From Aldrovandia affinis (Eukaryota; Chordata; Actinopteri; Notacanthiformes; Halosauridae), in the NCBI GenBank assembly GCA_029706075.1, contig JAINUG010000479.1, positions 186,001 to 250,000 of the forward strand: DNA of 64,000 nucleotides, given 5' to 3'. A program made the position numbers and the translations under genes. A model generated the notes under the pieces. The model did not search any database, was not told where the DNA came from, and was given only the letters and a program-made list of their open reading frames with translations. Below, one piece after another: positions 11,829 through 23,800 of the stretch (positions are counted from its first letter, which is position 1; each line of letters starts with the position of its first letter).

Positions 11829-13503
11829 TTAACCCCCTGAGGTCCGTGCTAAGCTTACAGGTGGTTTGCGATTTTGGCGTGGTCTGATATTTATCTCAAT
11901 TTCATCAACTTAACACACACTTACTCCAAAGTGTTTGATATTTTTATTTGAAGGACAATCACAGCTACATTTACATGCCATCAATATTTTGTATCATATC
12001 ATATGCAGCTTGTAAATAGATCTACAAACACACAAGTTATATAGAGTAAATTATTCTGCCGTTATAAAAATTGTGAAAGCACACACTAAACTATAGTGAC
12101 GAATTGTTTTGCCAATATGCGTTTGTTCATCAAGGTCTTGGTTATGTAAGGGTGTGAAAATAGTTTAGCACATCTGAGATCTAAATAGCTAAAAACCTGT
12201 TTTTATCAGAACTGGTCACATTTATTTCAGGCTGTGGGAGGGCTATATGCTAATTTCCTGAATATTCATGATCCACACCTGAGGCTTGTCCACACCTGTA
12301 CGATCTGACAGATGGGCCATCTCTCTCTCAAAGGCCATCAGACAAAGAGAAAAGCCATCAGAGTAAGCAATAGTCAGTGAGCCATGCAGAAGACTGAAAA
12401 AAAGAAGTTTTTTTTCATTTGGGAAGATTAATTGAAAACATCACAAAATTAAAACATGGTGAGACAATCTGTTCTTTCATGGTCTTTGGTGGCACTTCTC
12501 AAAACAGTTTCTGGTCAACTGTAGACACAAGGGAACGTCACAAACCTTGCACTCCCATGGAGTGCACTGTTGTTTCCCCAATATCTTGCAGAGTAAGCAT
12601 TTCTTGCGACAAACAGAAGCCAATTTGCCAACATCCAGAGTCTGTTTGGCAGTGGGCACAGGCACATGATCAAAAGTAGCCCGTTTTCTGGGTTTAAGAT
12701 ATTTATCGTTAAACGTCTGTAGGAAAACTAAAGCAAAATCCGTGTCTGCGAAGACACGGAAAGACATAAACAAAACAAAACAAAATAACCAACAATCAGG
12801 AACAAACAAAGCAAAGTAAAACGGTAAATCCAAAACGTATGCAAAAACTCAGTATAAACTAAACGCTGGGAATCTAAACAACAAGCACACGAACAAACAA
12901 GTTCTCAAGGGGCAAGAAACATTAATCACAATAGGTACTACCAAGCTAAGCTAGATAATGTCCAAGCGCTGAAACAGAGAATGCCAGCTGGTTAAATATC
13001 CTCCTGTTAATTATTAGCAGTAGTTCGCAATGATTCTGATTGTTTCCGTATAGCGCCACAAGACACTGAATTCATATATTTTCACAAGTATTTGAAAACA
13101 TGGGAAATAAAATAAATATCAGCATACACCGTCTGTTGCTGGCAGATCGCAACCGTAAACACAGACAAGATGCAATATAATGTCGGGACATTGTTTACAC
13201 TGCAATTTCACACATGGCCCCACGCCCCTCCCCGAGAATAGCACCTCGTTACCATGTCAATAGAAGGGAGACGGTACTTCCAGGTAAAAAAGAGAGGAAA
13301 AGGCAAGGTTTACTTTTGGTCTAATTAACCTAATTAAAAAAATCTCATATTATTTGCCAGTGCTCAAATCTGAAAGTCACGATTCTAAGGTTTCTGTCAA
13401 TGTTTTTGCTGTGTGTGTATGATAAAATTCATGGGTTAGAAATAGTAATATACTTTTATTGCTGCTGGGATCGTCGGCGATCCCGTCGACCTCAGGGGGT
13501 TAA
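11829..13503 (-). mobile_element. piggyBac-type transposon relic (1.67 kb)
   Basis: Both ends sit at TTAA (11829-11832, 13500-13503). The termini are CCCCCTGAGGTC on the left and GACCTCAGGGGG on the right, a 12-bp inverted repeat. The TTAA duplication and CCC start are typical of piggyBac. The - strand holds the C-terminal cysteine-rich part of a piggyBac transposase. A shorter inverted derivative of the same family is at 20020-20436. Confidence 0.85.
12477..12720 (-). pseudogene. piggyBac transposase C-terminal cysteine-rich domain
   Basis: The - strand frame reads LKPRKRATFDHVPVP, then CRKKCLLCKILGKQQCTPWE and CKVCDVPLCLQLTRNCFEKC. This C-x2-C-rich pattern ending in NCFEKCH matches the C-terminal zinc-binding domain of piggyBac/PGBD-type transposases, which helps bind the transposon ends. 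The catalytic DDD core is absent from the element, so only a tail survives. Confidence 0.8.
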
Positions 13504-13523
13504 CTGAGGCGGCTAACGTTAAC

Positions 13524-16500
13524 ATGGCAGCTAGTAAGGACAGGGCGGCTGAGAACAACGTTAGCAAAGCTACCGTGACCCCCGCTGTCACTTCAACGTC
13601 CACTGGAGCCACTGCGAATTGGCTCCAAATTTTCCCATGGCTAGAGTTTGAAAACAACGTCATGTTCTGCAAACATTGTAGAGGGCAGAAACAGGTGGGC
13701 AACTCGTCGTTCGTGTCAGGAAACCCGCATCTGAAAAGAGATAGCGTAGCCAAACATAATATCTCGCGGCGGCATGTCCAGTGCAGAGATCTGTACCTGT
13801 TGAGAGAGGGGAAACCATAGGGCATGGTGTCAGCAGCCTTGAGGAGGCAAGTGCTGCTATCTGAGGAGAAGAGGAGGCAGCTGAAAATAAAGATAAACAT
13901 TGCATACTTCATTGCGAAAGAAGAACCTTTCGACAAATTTGGGCCGCTTATCAGACTCCACCAAAAAAGTTGACATTAATCCCACATACGACAATGATGT
14001 AAAATGTGCGGAGATGATCGGTCAAATTGCTGACATAATGAGAGAGCCTGTCCACAAAGCTGAAAGCAGCGAAGTATCTAGCCGTTCTAATAGACGGAGA
14101 CACTGATATATCCAACATCGAATGCGAGATTGTCTACGTGCGCTTGTTGGAGGATGGGAAGCCAGTCAATGTCCTGGTCAGACAACAGACCCTTAAGCAC
14201 TCCCATGCCATTGGTAAGTTGTTTCTCTTTATAGGCTTTATTCTTGTGTAAAGTTTAATCCTTATTCGTAATGGAGATAGAATTTAGTTTGTCAGAAAGA
14301 CTTTTGTATAATTGGTTTTTGTGTTGTCATACGAGGTGATTTGGATGCCACCAAGGCCGCATTTTGTGCTGTTTGCCCAGAGGAGGATGGAGGGTCATGG
14401 ATGAAGAAGTGCATCTCCTTTGGGGCAGATGGCGTGTCCGTGAACATGGGCCACCGTGGGGGAGTGATTGCCCACCTGCAGAGAGAGGCAAGGAGGCATA
14501 TAATCCCAATCCACTGTATGCCACATAGGTTTGTAACTAATTAAAAATGTTTCTCTATGATGTAGTTTTATTTGCTAGTGCTGGAATGGAAAATACTTAC
14601 CACAGAATTATTATTTTCTGTTGGCACAAGAGAGACGGTTAATTGTAAGATTCTGTTCTGACTTTTACCGGCTAGAGCTGGCAATACTGACCATTCAAAA
14701 GAAAGAGCCAAAGGTGTCTGTTGTGTACGATCTTCTGCATCTGATATGGAAGATGTATCACTTCAGCGAAAAATCCAAATGAGAGCTCTATGGTCTCAGG
14801 CAAGAGCTCTGTGTGGATATTTGCATACCATCTAGGCAGGCAGGCAGTGTGGTATAATGGTTAGGGAACTGGGCTTGTAACGTTAAGGTTGCAGGTTCAA
14901 TCCCCAGGTGGGACACTGCTGTTGTACCCTTGAGCAAGGTACTTAACCAGAATTGCTTCAGTTAATGTCCAGCTGTATAAATGGATTGTAAAGAAATCGT
15001 AAAGCAAACTGTAAGTCGCTTTGGATAAGAGCGTCTGCTAAATGCCTGTAATGTAATGTAATCTAGTATCAAGGGAACTCGCTGGATCCCCCATGTCCAC
15101 AGAGCCCTCAAAGTGTTCTTGTGGCATGGACAAGACAAGGACCTTGCCACTGACCAAGGACAGCACATGGAGCACCTGGCCATAGCATCAACAACAGCAG
15201 AAGTTCAGGGGCAGGCAAAGAAGGCCAGTTTTACACAGTAAATTTAATACCACTAGTTTAAAAAAATAGGTTCAAGACTCAAATGAACTTTCAGAATCAA
15301 GTAATTGACAGGTGGCTAAGGAATAGAATTTTAACTAACACTTTTATAGTGTATTTATTTACTCACTACTTAACAAAGCGGGAAATGGAGAATGCACTCT
15401 TTTGTGTATTCTGCCATTTTCTCTCAGACATGTTTGAGGAGCTATCCTCACTTAGCCTCACCCTGCAAAGGAATGACCTGATCATCCCCCAAGCCACGTC
15501 AGAGTTGAGGAAGACAGTGACCAGACTGGAAGCACTAAAGTTCAGGGCAAAGGCAGGAGGCATGCTGGAGAAGATCCAGACCATGCTTGCTCAGCAGCAG
15601 GGTGATGAGAGGAGATTCCAGGTGTATTAGGATGAGAGTTTGTTAGGATGTAAGAGAAATCGATGATTAAGACAGATTCTCAGTGTGAGAATCAATGTAT
15701 TAATTGCACAATAGAACGATTTGAGGATAAGGAGGGAAATGCAGTGGAGAAGTCTTTAAACATTTTTTATGGGGGCCAGACATTTCATTGTGTGTTGGTG
15801 TGTGTGTCTCTGTGCATGTGTGTGTTATTTCTGTTAAAGGGAATAACAATGAAGGGGAATCTGAAAGGCTTCATGGACCTCACCAATCCCCAGCTGAAGC
15901 AGCACATGGAGGCAGCCATCAACATCGGTGTGGATAATCTCAAAGCCAGGTTTGGTGGTTTGCTGAAGGATGACCCTAGTGGAGTCTTTCAAAGTGCTAA
16001 ACCCTGACACATGGCCAGAAGACCAGGCCAGCCTTCTCACCTTTGGTGATGATGGTGTGGCAGACCTGGTGAGGCATTTCAAGGAGCCTCTAGAGAGGTA
16101 AGAATTTATTTGACACTGCATTGCCATATGAGACAATGTTATGTTTGCATATTTTCAAACTCACTTGCTCTGTTCAATCCTGCAGATCGGGGTGCAACAT
16201 GGCTGCGATCCAGGATGAGTGGCAGGGGCTGAAAATCCTGGTCAGCCACAATTTCAAGGACAAGGTCTACAGTGGCCTGTGGGAGACCATGTTGACAAAA
16301 GACCCCTATAGGCACGATTACAAGGTAGGCCAACAGTACTGAGTGGTTATGTAAGGTATCCTTCTATGGTTGGTTTTGATAAGGTAATGGTAAGAGTTTA
16401 AATGAAATTTTAAGATATCATCTTTTCCATAGAACATACTGGAGTTGGTGCAGCTTATGCTGGTGCTTCCCATTTCAGCCGCCCAATGTTGAGCGAGGTT

Positions 16501-16703
16501 TCTCTGCGCAGAACTGCATTAAGAATTCGACAAGAAGCTGCCTTGGGGTCTCCACCACCAAAGACCTCATGAGGATGAGCCTGGAGGGGCCTTCTGTCGA
16601 GGAGTTTGATCCCACTCCTGCCGTGGACCACTGGCTGACCTCTAAGCGTGCCAGACGGCCAACATACAAAAGCAGCTGGACAACCGATATCCTTTGCGTC
16701 TAG
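13524..16703 (+). pseudogene. hAT transposase, ZNF862-like, seven exon blocks
   Basis: Exon blocks, with splice sites where visible: 13524-14213 (MAASKDRAAENN..., then the TTF-like WLQIFPWLEFENNVMFCKHC), about 14337-14528 (MKKCISFGADGVSVNMGHRG), 14674-15238 (interrupted by a SINE; TRWIPHVHRALKVF), 15428-15621, about 15850-16097, 16186-16324 and 16433-16703. The last block contains the hAT dimerisation signature ISAAQCERGFSAQNCIK after correcting one extra T near 16487. The family moves DNA by cut and paste with an RNase H-like DDE core and 8-bp duplications. Frameshifts occur at about 13820, 13925, 14090 and 16487. Human ZNF862 and KIAA1586 descend from such transposases; the similarity is from memory. 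Confidence 0.8.
14836..15060 (+). mobile_element. tRNA-derived SINE, group A
   Basis: The head is GCAGTGTGGTATAATGGTTA (box A region) and GGTTCAATCCC (box B), then a body, then the L2-type tail GTAAGTCGCTTTGGATAAGA and a TAATG run. ATCTAG is duplicated at 14830-14835 and 15061-15066. Removing the SINE restores the hAT phrase SIKGTRWIPHVHRAL. Confidence 0.9.
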
Positions 16704-17900
16704 CAGGCATGAGCCAATGTGTGATTTTGGTGGTATGTGCTATTGCACAGATGCGTGTCCCTTAGTACACGCACATACACGCACACGCACAGTAGTATAC
16801 ATATGTATGTAATAAATTGTTTGTTAATAAACTCTGTGTTACTTGAACATTTTTCACTGTGCTCCTAAATTTCTTTGTGTGCTCCTACATTTTTTCATTT
16901 AGGAGCACATGTACTCCTTGGGAAAAAAGTTAACGTAGAGCCCTGCTTAGGGACTAGAGGGGGTTTCACGTGAGACACAATATCAATAAGATCCAGCAGT
17001 GAAATGGGCCTAAAAGAGTTCAATAAATTAGGATGAGGGCAGTAGACCTCAATATGAGGTGATCTTAGATCTAATATTATCAACCTTCTCAACAAAAAAG
17101 GATAAACACTTTTCACACTCATGGAATGAAACAGAAACAGTGACAGGTGCAGGATTCACAAGGCACTCAATTGTTTTAAAAAGGAATCTAGAATTATGTT
17201 GATTGCAGTGACTTTGAAGCTTTGAACTTTGAAGCTGTCTGCTGGTTAATGATGTGAGAGTAAAAAATATATGTTTTGACAGTATGAATAGCTAAGTATG
17301 AGAGATTGACATCAAGTTACATAATAATGATCAGAAACACTGGAGACCTTTGTCATGAGGTTATTTAGGCTCAGCCCAAGAGTAAAGACAAGATCCATGG
17401 TTACATAGGTCCACACACATGCTGCACAAATTTAAACGACTCCATAAGCTTCAATAATTAATTGGCAAGCAAGTCTGACAGGAGATCAACAAGTAAGTTG
17501 AAGTCACCTGCTAAAATAACTTGATCACGATTCAGCACTAGGGAGGGTAAGAATTCTGAAAAGAAACTTCTAGGTGCTGTGATGCTAGGTCTAGGAGGCC
17601 AATAAACCACTATGCATGAACATAAGCACATTGAAGGTGGAACATTAATCAGCTGATATAAAACACATTATAAAATTATTTTTATAAATACAGCAGGCAG
17701 ACAGGCTTCAATAAAATTGATCAAAACGTCTTTTTTAGATCACGTCTCAGTCAGAAAAAATAAATCTAAGTTAAAAGATATAATACAATCATTAATGATA
17801 AAATACTTGTTGAAGAGAGTTCTAGCATTAAAAAATTAAAAACTAACATTCTATAAAGGTAAGTTGGAGGGTGTACTGAGCTTTACGTAAATAAGGTTCT

Positions 17901-18470
17901 GCGGGTTACAACCTCCAGATCTGTAGGGTGGATGAATATAAGTTGTAATGATAGATTTAATTATCAAATCAAATGCGTTAACCCTTTTGCAAGTAGTAAC
18001 TATAGTGTGAGAATTGTGAATGGGACCACTTTGAACAGAGGGGCTATCTTGGATGAGGGCCCATCAATTGACATGTAGAATAAAGCAATAATTCTGAAAT
18101 TCAGCTAGTATAATGATCTTTATTTAGTTGAAGTAGTCCTGCAGTTTCGTGGTCTAATGTTAAAATATCCACAGCACAAAACTGTTAAATGCGCACGGTA
18201 CCACTTGTTTATGTAAGACATTACATGCTAAATGGTGTATATTATTATTATTAAGACATTACATGCATAATTAGTCGCTTTTTATGGGAACGTTTTTTTT
18301 TCTTGATTTTATCTTGAGGTAAAAATCATTTGTAGGTAAACTATTTGTAGGTTTTGTGTACAAATTTCAAAGGATTCTGTTGCGTTATGCACAAGATATT
18401 AAATGAAGAACCGGTTATGTTAGATTATGGACAGGTGATCATACTTTCGATCAAATATAAATTATATATA
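17901..18470. other. No gene seen
   Basis: AT-rich DNA between the antisense L2 LINE and the Tc1 element. It may be LINE 5' untranslated sequence. Two ATTATTATTA/GACATTACATGC phrases occur near 18218-18262. Confidence 0.4.
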
Positions 18471-18740
18471 TACAGCTCTGGAAAAAATTAAGAGACCACT
18501 CCAAATTTTTCTTAAATCAGCATCTCTACATGTATGGCAGCCATTCCATTCCAACACAAGCACACCTCATTCTACTTAATGAAGTACTGATTAGGTGATC
18601 ACCTGAACCAAATCTTATTTAATGAGGAAAAGTATAAAAACCACTGCTGTGGTCATCACTATCCTCTTGCAATAGGACCAGCTGAATGCAAAAAGGTCTT
18701 GCTAGTAGTACCTAATTGGAATCAAAAAATAACTACTACA

Positions 18741-19815
18741 ATGCCAAAAGAGTTGAAAAGAAAAGTTTTGAATGAGGAAAAGAAGGGTTCAATTCTGGCT
18801 TTACTGGCAGAGGGATACAGTGAGTGTAAGGTTGCTTCTATCCTTCAAATTTCAAAGACGGCGGTTCATAAGAACAAGGTCAAGCAGCAGACATTGGGGA
18901 CAACAAAGCTACAGACCGGCAGAGAGCGAAAACGACTCTCTACTGACCGGGATGACCACCAACTCATTCGAATGTCACACAACAACAGTAGGATGACATC
19001 AAGTGACCTACAAAAAGAATGTCAAACGGCAGCTGGGGTGAAGTGCATGGCGAGGACGGTTCGAAACAGGCTCATCGGGGCAGGGCTGAAGTCATGCAAA
19101 GCTAGAAAAAAGCCCTTCATCAATGAGAAGCAAAGACGAGCCAGGCTGAGGTTTGCAAAAGACCACAAGGATTGGACCGTAGAGGACTGGAGTAAGGTCA
19201 TCTTCTCTGATGAGTCCAATTTTCTGCTTTGCCCAACACCTGGTCATCTAATGGTTATACGGAGACCTGGAGAGGCCTACAAGCCACAGTGTCTCGCACC
19301 CACTGTGAAATTTGGTGGAGGATCAGTGATGATCTCGGGGTGCTTCACAAAGGCTGGAATCGGGCAGATTTGTCAATGTGAAGGACGCATGAATCAAGCC
19401 ACGTACAAGGTTATCCTGGAAGAAAACTTGCTTCCTTCTGCTCTGACAATGTTCCCCAACTCTGAGGATTGATTTTTCAGCAAGACAATGCTCCATGCCA
19501 CACAGCCAGGACAATGCTCCATGCCACACAGCCAGGTCAATCAAGGTGTGGATGGAGGACCAGCAGATCAAGACCCTGTCATGGCCAGCCCAATCTCCAG
19601 ACCTGAATCCCATTGAAAACCTCTGGAATGTGATCAAGAGGAAGATGGATGGTCACATGGATGGTCACAAGCTATCAAACAAAGCTGAGGTGCTTGCATT
19701 TTTGTGCCAGTAGTAGCATAAATTCACCCAACAGCAATGTGAAAGACTGGTGGAGAGCATGCCAAGACTCATGAAAGCTGTGATTGCAAATCAGGGTTAT
19801 TCCACGAAATATTGA
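18741..19815 (+). pseudogene. Tc1-family DD34E transposase, frameshifted
   Basis: The frame starts MPKELKRKVLNEEKKGSILA with a helix-turn-helix region (residues 1-100), then the catalytic block IFSDESNFLL (about 19202-19231) and FGGGSVMISGCFTKAGIG. It stops at 19472. The frame from 19480 resumes as the [10 protein letters not shown] block, then [11 protein letters not shown]. Thirty-four residues separate the second aspartate from the glutamate, so the triad is DD34E. A 26-bp tandem duplication of GACAATGCTCCATGCC... (19484-19535) and a frameshift destroy the middle. Two in-frame TAG codons at 19711-19716 break the C-terminal tail before the original stop at 19815. Confidence 0.9.
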
Positions 19816-20019
19816 TTTCTGAACTCTTCCTAAGTAAAAACATTAGTATTGTGTTGTTTAAAAATTAATATGAACTTGTTTTCTTTGCATTATTAAAGGA
19901 CTGAAAACTAGGGCTGTCCCCGACTAAAACAAATCTTGGTCAACCACAGTTGACCGTTTTTTCAGATTAATCGATTGGTCGAAACTTTTTTTTCTTCTAT
20001 ATGACACACCCAATTTGTT

Positions 20020-20436
20020 TTAACCTTTTAGGGTCGGCTGGATCGCCACCGATCCGAGCAGCAATAAAAGTATTTATATTTCTAACTTCGCAAGATTTTA
20101 TCACACACATGCACAAAAACATTGACAGAAACCTTAGAAGCACGACTTTCGGATTTGAGCACTGGCAAATAATATGAGATTTTTTTTATTAGGTTAATTA
20201 GACAAAAAGTAAACCTTGTCTTTTATAACTTGTGTGTTTGTAGATCTATTTACAAGCTGCATATGATACTGACCAAACTATTGATGGCATATAAATGTAG
20301 CTGTGATTGTCCTTCAAGTAAAAATATGAAAAACTTTGGAGTAAGTATGTGTTGAGTTGATGAAATATAGATAAATATCAGATGACACCAAAATCACAAA
20401 GCTGCTCTGAATTAAGCATGGACCTGTGGGGGTTAA
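20020..20436. mobile_element. piggyBac MITE, inverted relative of 11829-13503
   Basis: It is bounded by TTAA at 20020-20023 and 20433-20436. The left end after TTAA reads CCTTTTAGGGTCGG, and the right end before TTAA reads GGACCTGTGGGGG. Long stretches are the reverse complement of both ends of the 1.67-kb piggyBac relic; for example the ATGGCATATAAATGTAGC region matches 11963-11983. It is therefore an internal-deletion derivative. Confidence 0.85.
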
Positions 20437-20744
20437 TAAATACAACAATATACACACTGTGCTTGTCTCATGTTTTATAACTTTATTAAATGAATGACAC
20501 AGATGAGTAACAATAGGCGAATCACTTTATGGAGCCAGAGTTCAAGATTACCTGAAAGAAAAAAACTCTGTTCATGCTTGCAGATTCTGCCGTTGCGCTT
20601 GTGAAGTTCCGGTATGGCCACATAATAGCTGATGCTTTTATTTGACCACAACCATAACACATTCTAATGCGTAGGCTATGTTTGATTTAATTAACCAGGT
20701 TGGTCTCATTGGGATTTAAAATCTCTTTTGCAAAAAAAATTGGC

Positions 20745-21080
20745 TTACAAACGAATTATTTCATGTTTTCCCCACCAAGCTAGCGGTCCTGAATCCACTT
20801 TGCTACGGTCTTGCAGGTAATCATTAATTTCGTCCTTGCTGTCAGCACCTTGGTCCACTTTCTCCTCATCTTCTGCATACAGCAGCATCTCGATGTCCCG
20901 CTGCTTGTCCGTTTTCCCTTTTTTTGGCAGAGGTTCCCCCTCTTCATCCGACGATGTTGTGTTTCTCTCTCCTGCAGCTTGCCCTTGCTCTGGCCGCTGC
21001 GCCGCGTTCAAACGGTCAGCCAGCTGGGAAACACAGATGTAGGCTTCATCCCGTTTTCCATCATCAAGAAAAAGAAGTAG
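20745..21080 (-). pseudogene. hAT transposase C-terminal fragment (ZBED1-like)
   Basis: The - strand reads about 90 residues: LNAAQRPEQGQAAGER, an acidic linker, DKQRDIEMLLYAEDEEKV, INDYLQDRSK and finally PLAWWGKHE. That ending matches the start of the dimerisation region of ZBED1-type hAT transposases (normally PLxWWxxNE). The catalytic core is missing. Confidence 0.75.
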
Positions 21081-21497
21081 CTTGAAGCGGGGGTCTACAA
21101 CTGCTGTTTGGACATACAGACTGCTCTCAAATAATCTGTCATTTATCTGCCATCTGTGATCAATCTAAGTGTCTATGAATCTAGGTGTCTGCATGGAGAA
21201 TTTTTATTTTTTCACGTGTTTGTTCGACCAAAACAAATCTTGGTCGACCAACAGCCCATCGACCAAAATATCGACCAGTCGACTAAATGGGGTCAGCCCT
21301 ACTGAAAACACTGCATTTTTATTTTATTTTGACAAGTCATTTATATTTGTCATTTTCTGCAAATAAATGCTCTAAATGACAATATTTGTATTTGGAATTT
21401 GGGAGAAATGTTGTCAGTAGTTTATAGAATAAAACTAAAATGTTCATTTTTACTTGAACACATACCTATAAATAGTAAAACCAGAGAAACTGATACT

Positions 21498-21584
21498 TTT
21501 GCAGTGGTCTCTTCATTTTTTCCAGAGCTGTATATATATATATATATATACAGCTCTGGAAAAAATGAAGAGACCACTGCAAAA

Positions 21585-21640
<56 letters not shown>
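21498..21640. repeat. Perfect palindrome of two Tc1 ends, then a TA microsatellite
   Basis: The right Tc1 end (ending 21530) is followed by TATATA and then a second, inverted copy of the same end (21551-21586, CAGCTCTGGAAAAAATGAAG). The two 43-bp arms meet at about 21540/21541. A TA repeat of about 50 bp follows (21590-21640). Confidence 0.9.
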
Positions 21641-21642
<2 letters not shown>

Positions 21643-21945
21643 TATTTTCTTGCCTCACAGTAGTGAATCCTCTGTGAAAAGCCAAGACAAGTGAAAGCCA
21701 AGACTTCACTTGTCTTGACCCCCGTTCTGAAGTGGTATCCAGGGTAAATTAAATTGGTAAGTCCCCCAATTTCTGTAAATCTTACTAGGTCCTGAGCAGG
21801 ACAATTGCCAGTGTCTTACACGGTAAGCGACTCCAGTTCCTGTTCCCACATGACGCCAACACATAAAATTACCAAAACATTTATGGGTTATGGTGCATTT
21901 TGGAAAGGAGCTTTTGACACAGTGCACATTCCAAAAACCTAAGCA
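21641..21945. other. No gene seen
   Basis: Unique-looking DNA between the TA microsatellite and the fold-back element. A short direct repeat, GCCAAGACAAGTGAAA or GCCAAGACTTCACTTG, lies at 21680-21715. No coding signal is seen. Confidence 0.4.
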
Positions 21946-23221
21946 TTAAGAGAGGAGCAGCAAAAACCTTTCCTCCTGCCTATTCTCACACACAGCCTCA
22001 CAGCCTCTTTGAGGTACCCATCTCATCAGTGTTAAAATACTGCGTGTTAGGATTTTTTCAAATGCTGCCTTTAGGCAAGATAGTCTCTAACCAAGCTCCT
22101 TTGGTTTCTTGCACTGGGGAATTACACAAAGAACAGGATATAATAATAATTCACACCTGTATCAAATGTTTGCTCTGTCAGGAAGTGGCAGACTTTGTCT
22201 GCAGTCTTTAAGGAACAGATTGGCTTTAGTTGTGTAGACTGATAGTAGGCACAGCAGGAAAAACAGGCCTTATAATCCCAAGAACTGTAGTGGCCCACTC
22301 GCAACATAAGAGGTTGTCAAAGGATGGGGGAAACTGCAGCTGCAATATTTAAATCATTTGGCTGTTAACTGTGCAGTAAGAAGGCCCTTCATGTCCCTGC
22401 TGCTGTGGTTTGATTGGCTAGAAATGACATTCTCAGAATGTATATATGTCTCTTAATAGACACTGGAGTTTAGCTCTCTCCCCCGTTATTCAGAAGGCCA
22501 AAGATTCTCACACACTCTCTCTCACACACACATCTCCCACCGTGATAACCGAGTTGGTGGTATATCATGGCATCTTATATTAAATAATTCCACTGGTTTA
22601 ATATGTTTTGAACTAAAAGTTGTGTGAGCTCTCTCAGCTCTTATCAGTTTCTATGAATATATTTAGAAATCATTAGCTTAAAGAGCTAACATTCATGTAT
22701 TGAATAATAATCAGTAAATATTGGGGCATGTGAATGCAGGGGTGGATGTATATACACATTCTAATATTGGGTAATTTCATGAATTTATATGACTGCATTT
22801 TTACTTTTTACTACTCATTGATACCACAGTAACACAATTACCACTGTATTTTTAAGGATGATTATCATACTGTCACAAACTCATACCGTGACATCCCTAG
22901 TGTGCACAAACACGCACACACAGTAAAAATCTGATGTATTCAGTGTATTTCAGTGCAACACTGCAATCCATTCTGTAAAATGCTATCACATGACATTAAC
23001 ACTTTCTGTTTGAGCATTTCTTCAGATTTCCGAAAGTTTCAGAAATACCAGAGAGGCCCTCTTTTGGGGGAATTCTACACACTTCAGAGCCCCCAAAAAA
23101 AACAATCTTCACAGAACAGGTTAGCAAATCTAAGCTAAAGCCATAACATTACACTTACTTAGAAAGGAATTACAGCACACTGCAATACTGACAAGAAAAC
23201 AAATCAACTCTGCCATATTTG

Positions 23222-23310
23222 CCATTGGGACCATATACACTGAAAAATGTATGCATTCACTACTGTAAGTCGCTTTGGATAAAAGCGTCTGCTAAATGGC
23301 ATATATTAAT
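23222..23310 (+). mobile_element. SINE-B, 3' half
   Basis: The post-box-B part (CCATATACACTGAAAAATGT) is followed by the shared tail GTAAGTCGCTTTGGATAAAA. The tRNA-like head is missing. Confidence 0.75.
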
Positions 23311-23734
23311 ATTATTATTATATTATTTGGTACATTTAATCATACACAATCAATCAGAGTCGCAATTCTGATCCATTTCAAAGTGGCTAGTAAAATCCTT
23401 GCTGCTTCTTTTTTATTTTAAACCCTCTTAAGTAGGCCATTATGGTGTTTGAGCTTTGGATTTCAAGAAGGAACACAGTCCAAAAATAAGATGAAGCTGG
23501 CCAAATCATGTTTTTCAGAAACACTGGATTCTGCAAGGGGGAAGGGGTTCCAAAGGGGATGTCATCTCAGGAAATTATTACATTTGAGACAGAGTTTAGG
23601 GAAATATCCTATGGGTGTGGATATCACCCAAGCTTATTCAAACTGCCACAGCTAGATCTACTAAATGTATTTGAAAAAATTGAAAGACAAAAAAAAACTA
23701 TGCAATTAAAACAACACATGGATATAAGAATTAT

Positions 23735-23800
23735 GACATCTTGTAAGTCGCTCTGGATAACAGCATCTGCTAAATGCTTAAAATGAAACAATTTAAAATG
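23735..23800 (+). mobile_element. L2-type LINE tail fragment
   Basis: Only the last segment, CTTGTAAGTCGCTCTGGATA, followed by CATCTGCTAAATGC, is present. Confidence 0.6.

Larger units (their letters stand above)
10254..16945 (+). mobile_element. hAT transposon with ZNF862-like transposase, nested insertions
   Basis: The termini are CAGGGCTCTACAGT on the left and the complement of CAGGGCTCTACGTT on the right. CTTAGG occurs on both sides (10248-10253 and 16946-16951), part of an expected 8-bp duplication. The element lies inside the antisense L2 RT. It carries a multi-exon transposase (13524-16703), an L2 tail (10449-10990), a piggyBac relic (11829-13503) and a SINE (14836-15060). It was once autonomous and is now broken by frameshifts. 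Confidence 0.8.
9310..17900 (-). mobile_element. L2-clade LINE on the - strand, split by a hAT element
   Basis: The - strand holds the endonuclease (17300-17660, with the VILAGDFNLLVDLLSD metal-site phrase), the start of the RT domain (16946-17100, LLNSFRPISLLDLID), then after the 6.7-kb hAT the RT core. The core reads VLVLLDLTTAFDTIDH near 10050-10110 and the catalytic YADDTQLYL at 9776-9805. A C-terminal part follows to about 9310. Order and orientation agree with one CR1/L2-type copy. Frameshifts and stops make it inactive. DNA from 17700 to 17900 is probably its 5' region. Confidence 0.8.
19909..21301 (-). mobile_element. hAT (ZBED1/hobo-like) element inside Tc1
   Basis: It starts TAGGGCTGTCCCC and ends GGGGTCAGCCCTA, flanked by a perfect 8-bp duplication, CTGAAAAC (19901-19908, 21302-21309). 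The subterminal regions repeat a TCGACCAA/TTGGTCGA motif near both ends. The right part encodes a C-terminal transposase fragment on the - strand. Confidence 0.9.
18473..21530 (+). mobile_element. Tc1-like transposon with nested hAT and piggyBac MITE
   Basis: The ends are CAGCTCTGGAAAAAATTAAG at 18473 and its complement (CATTTTTTCCAGAGCTG) ending at 21530. Each is flanked by TA within TATATA sequence. The transposase lies at 18741-19815. A hAT element (19909-21301) sits downstream of the transposase and carries a piggyBac MITE. This gives three layers of insertion. Confidence 0.9.

Noticed and set aside
21590-21640. Functional origin or promoter from TATATA run
   Set aside because: A simple TA microsatellite next to Tc1 ends explains it.
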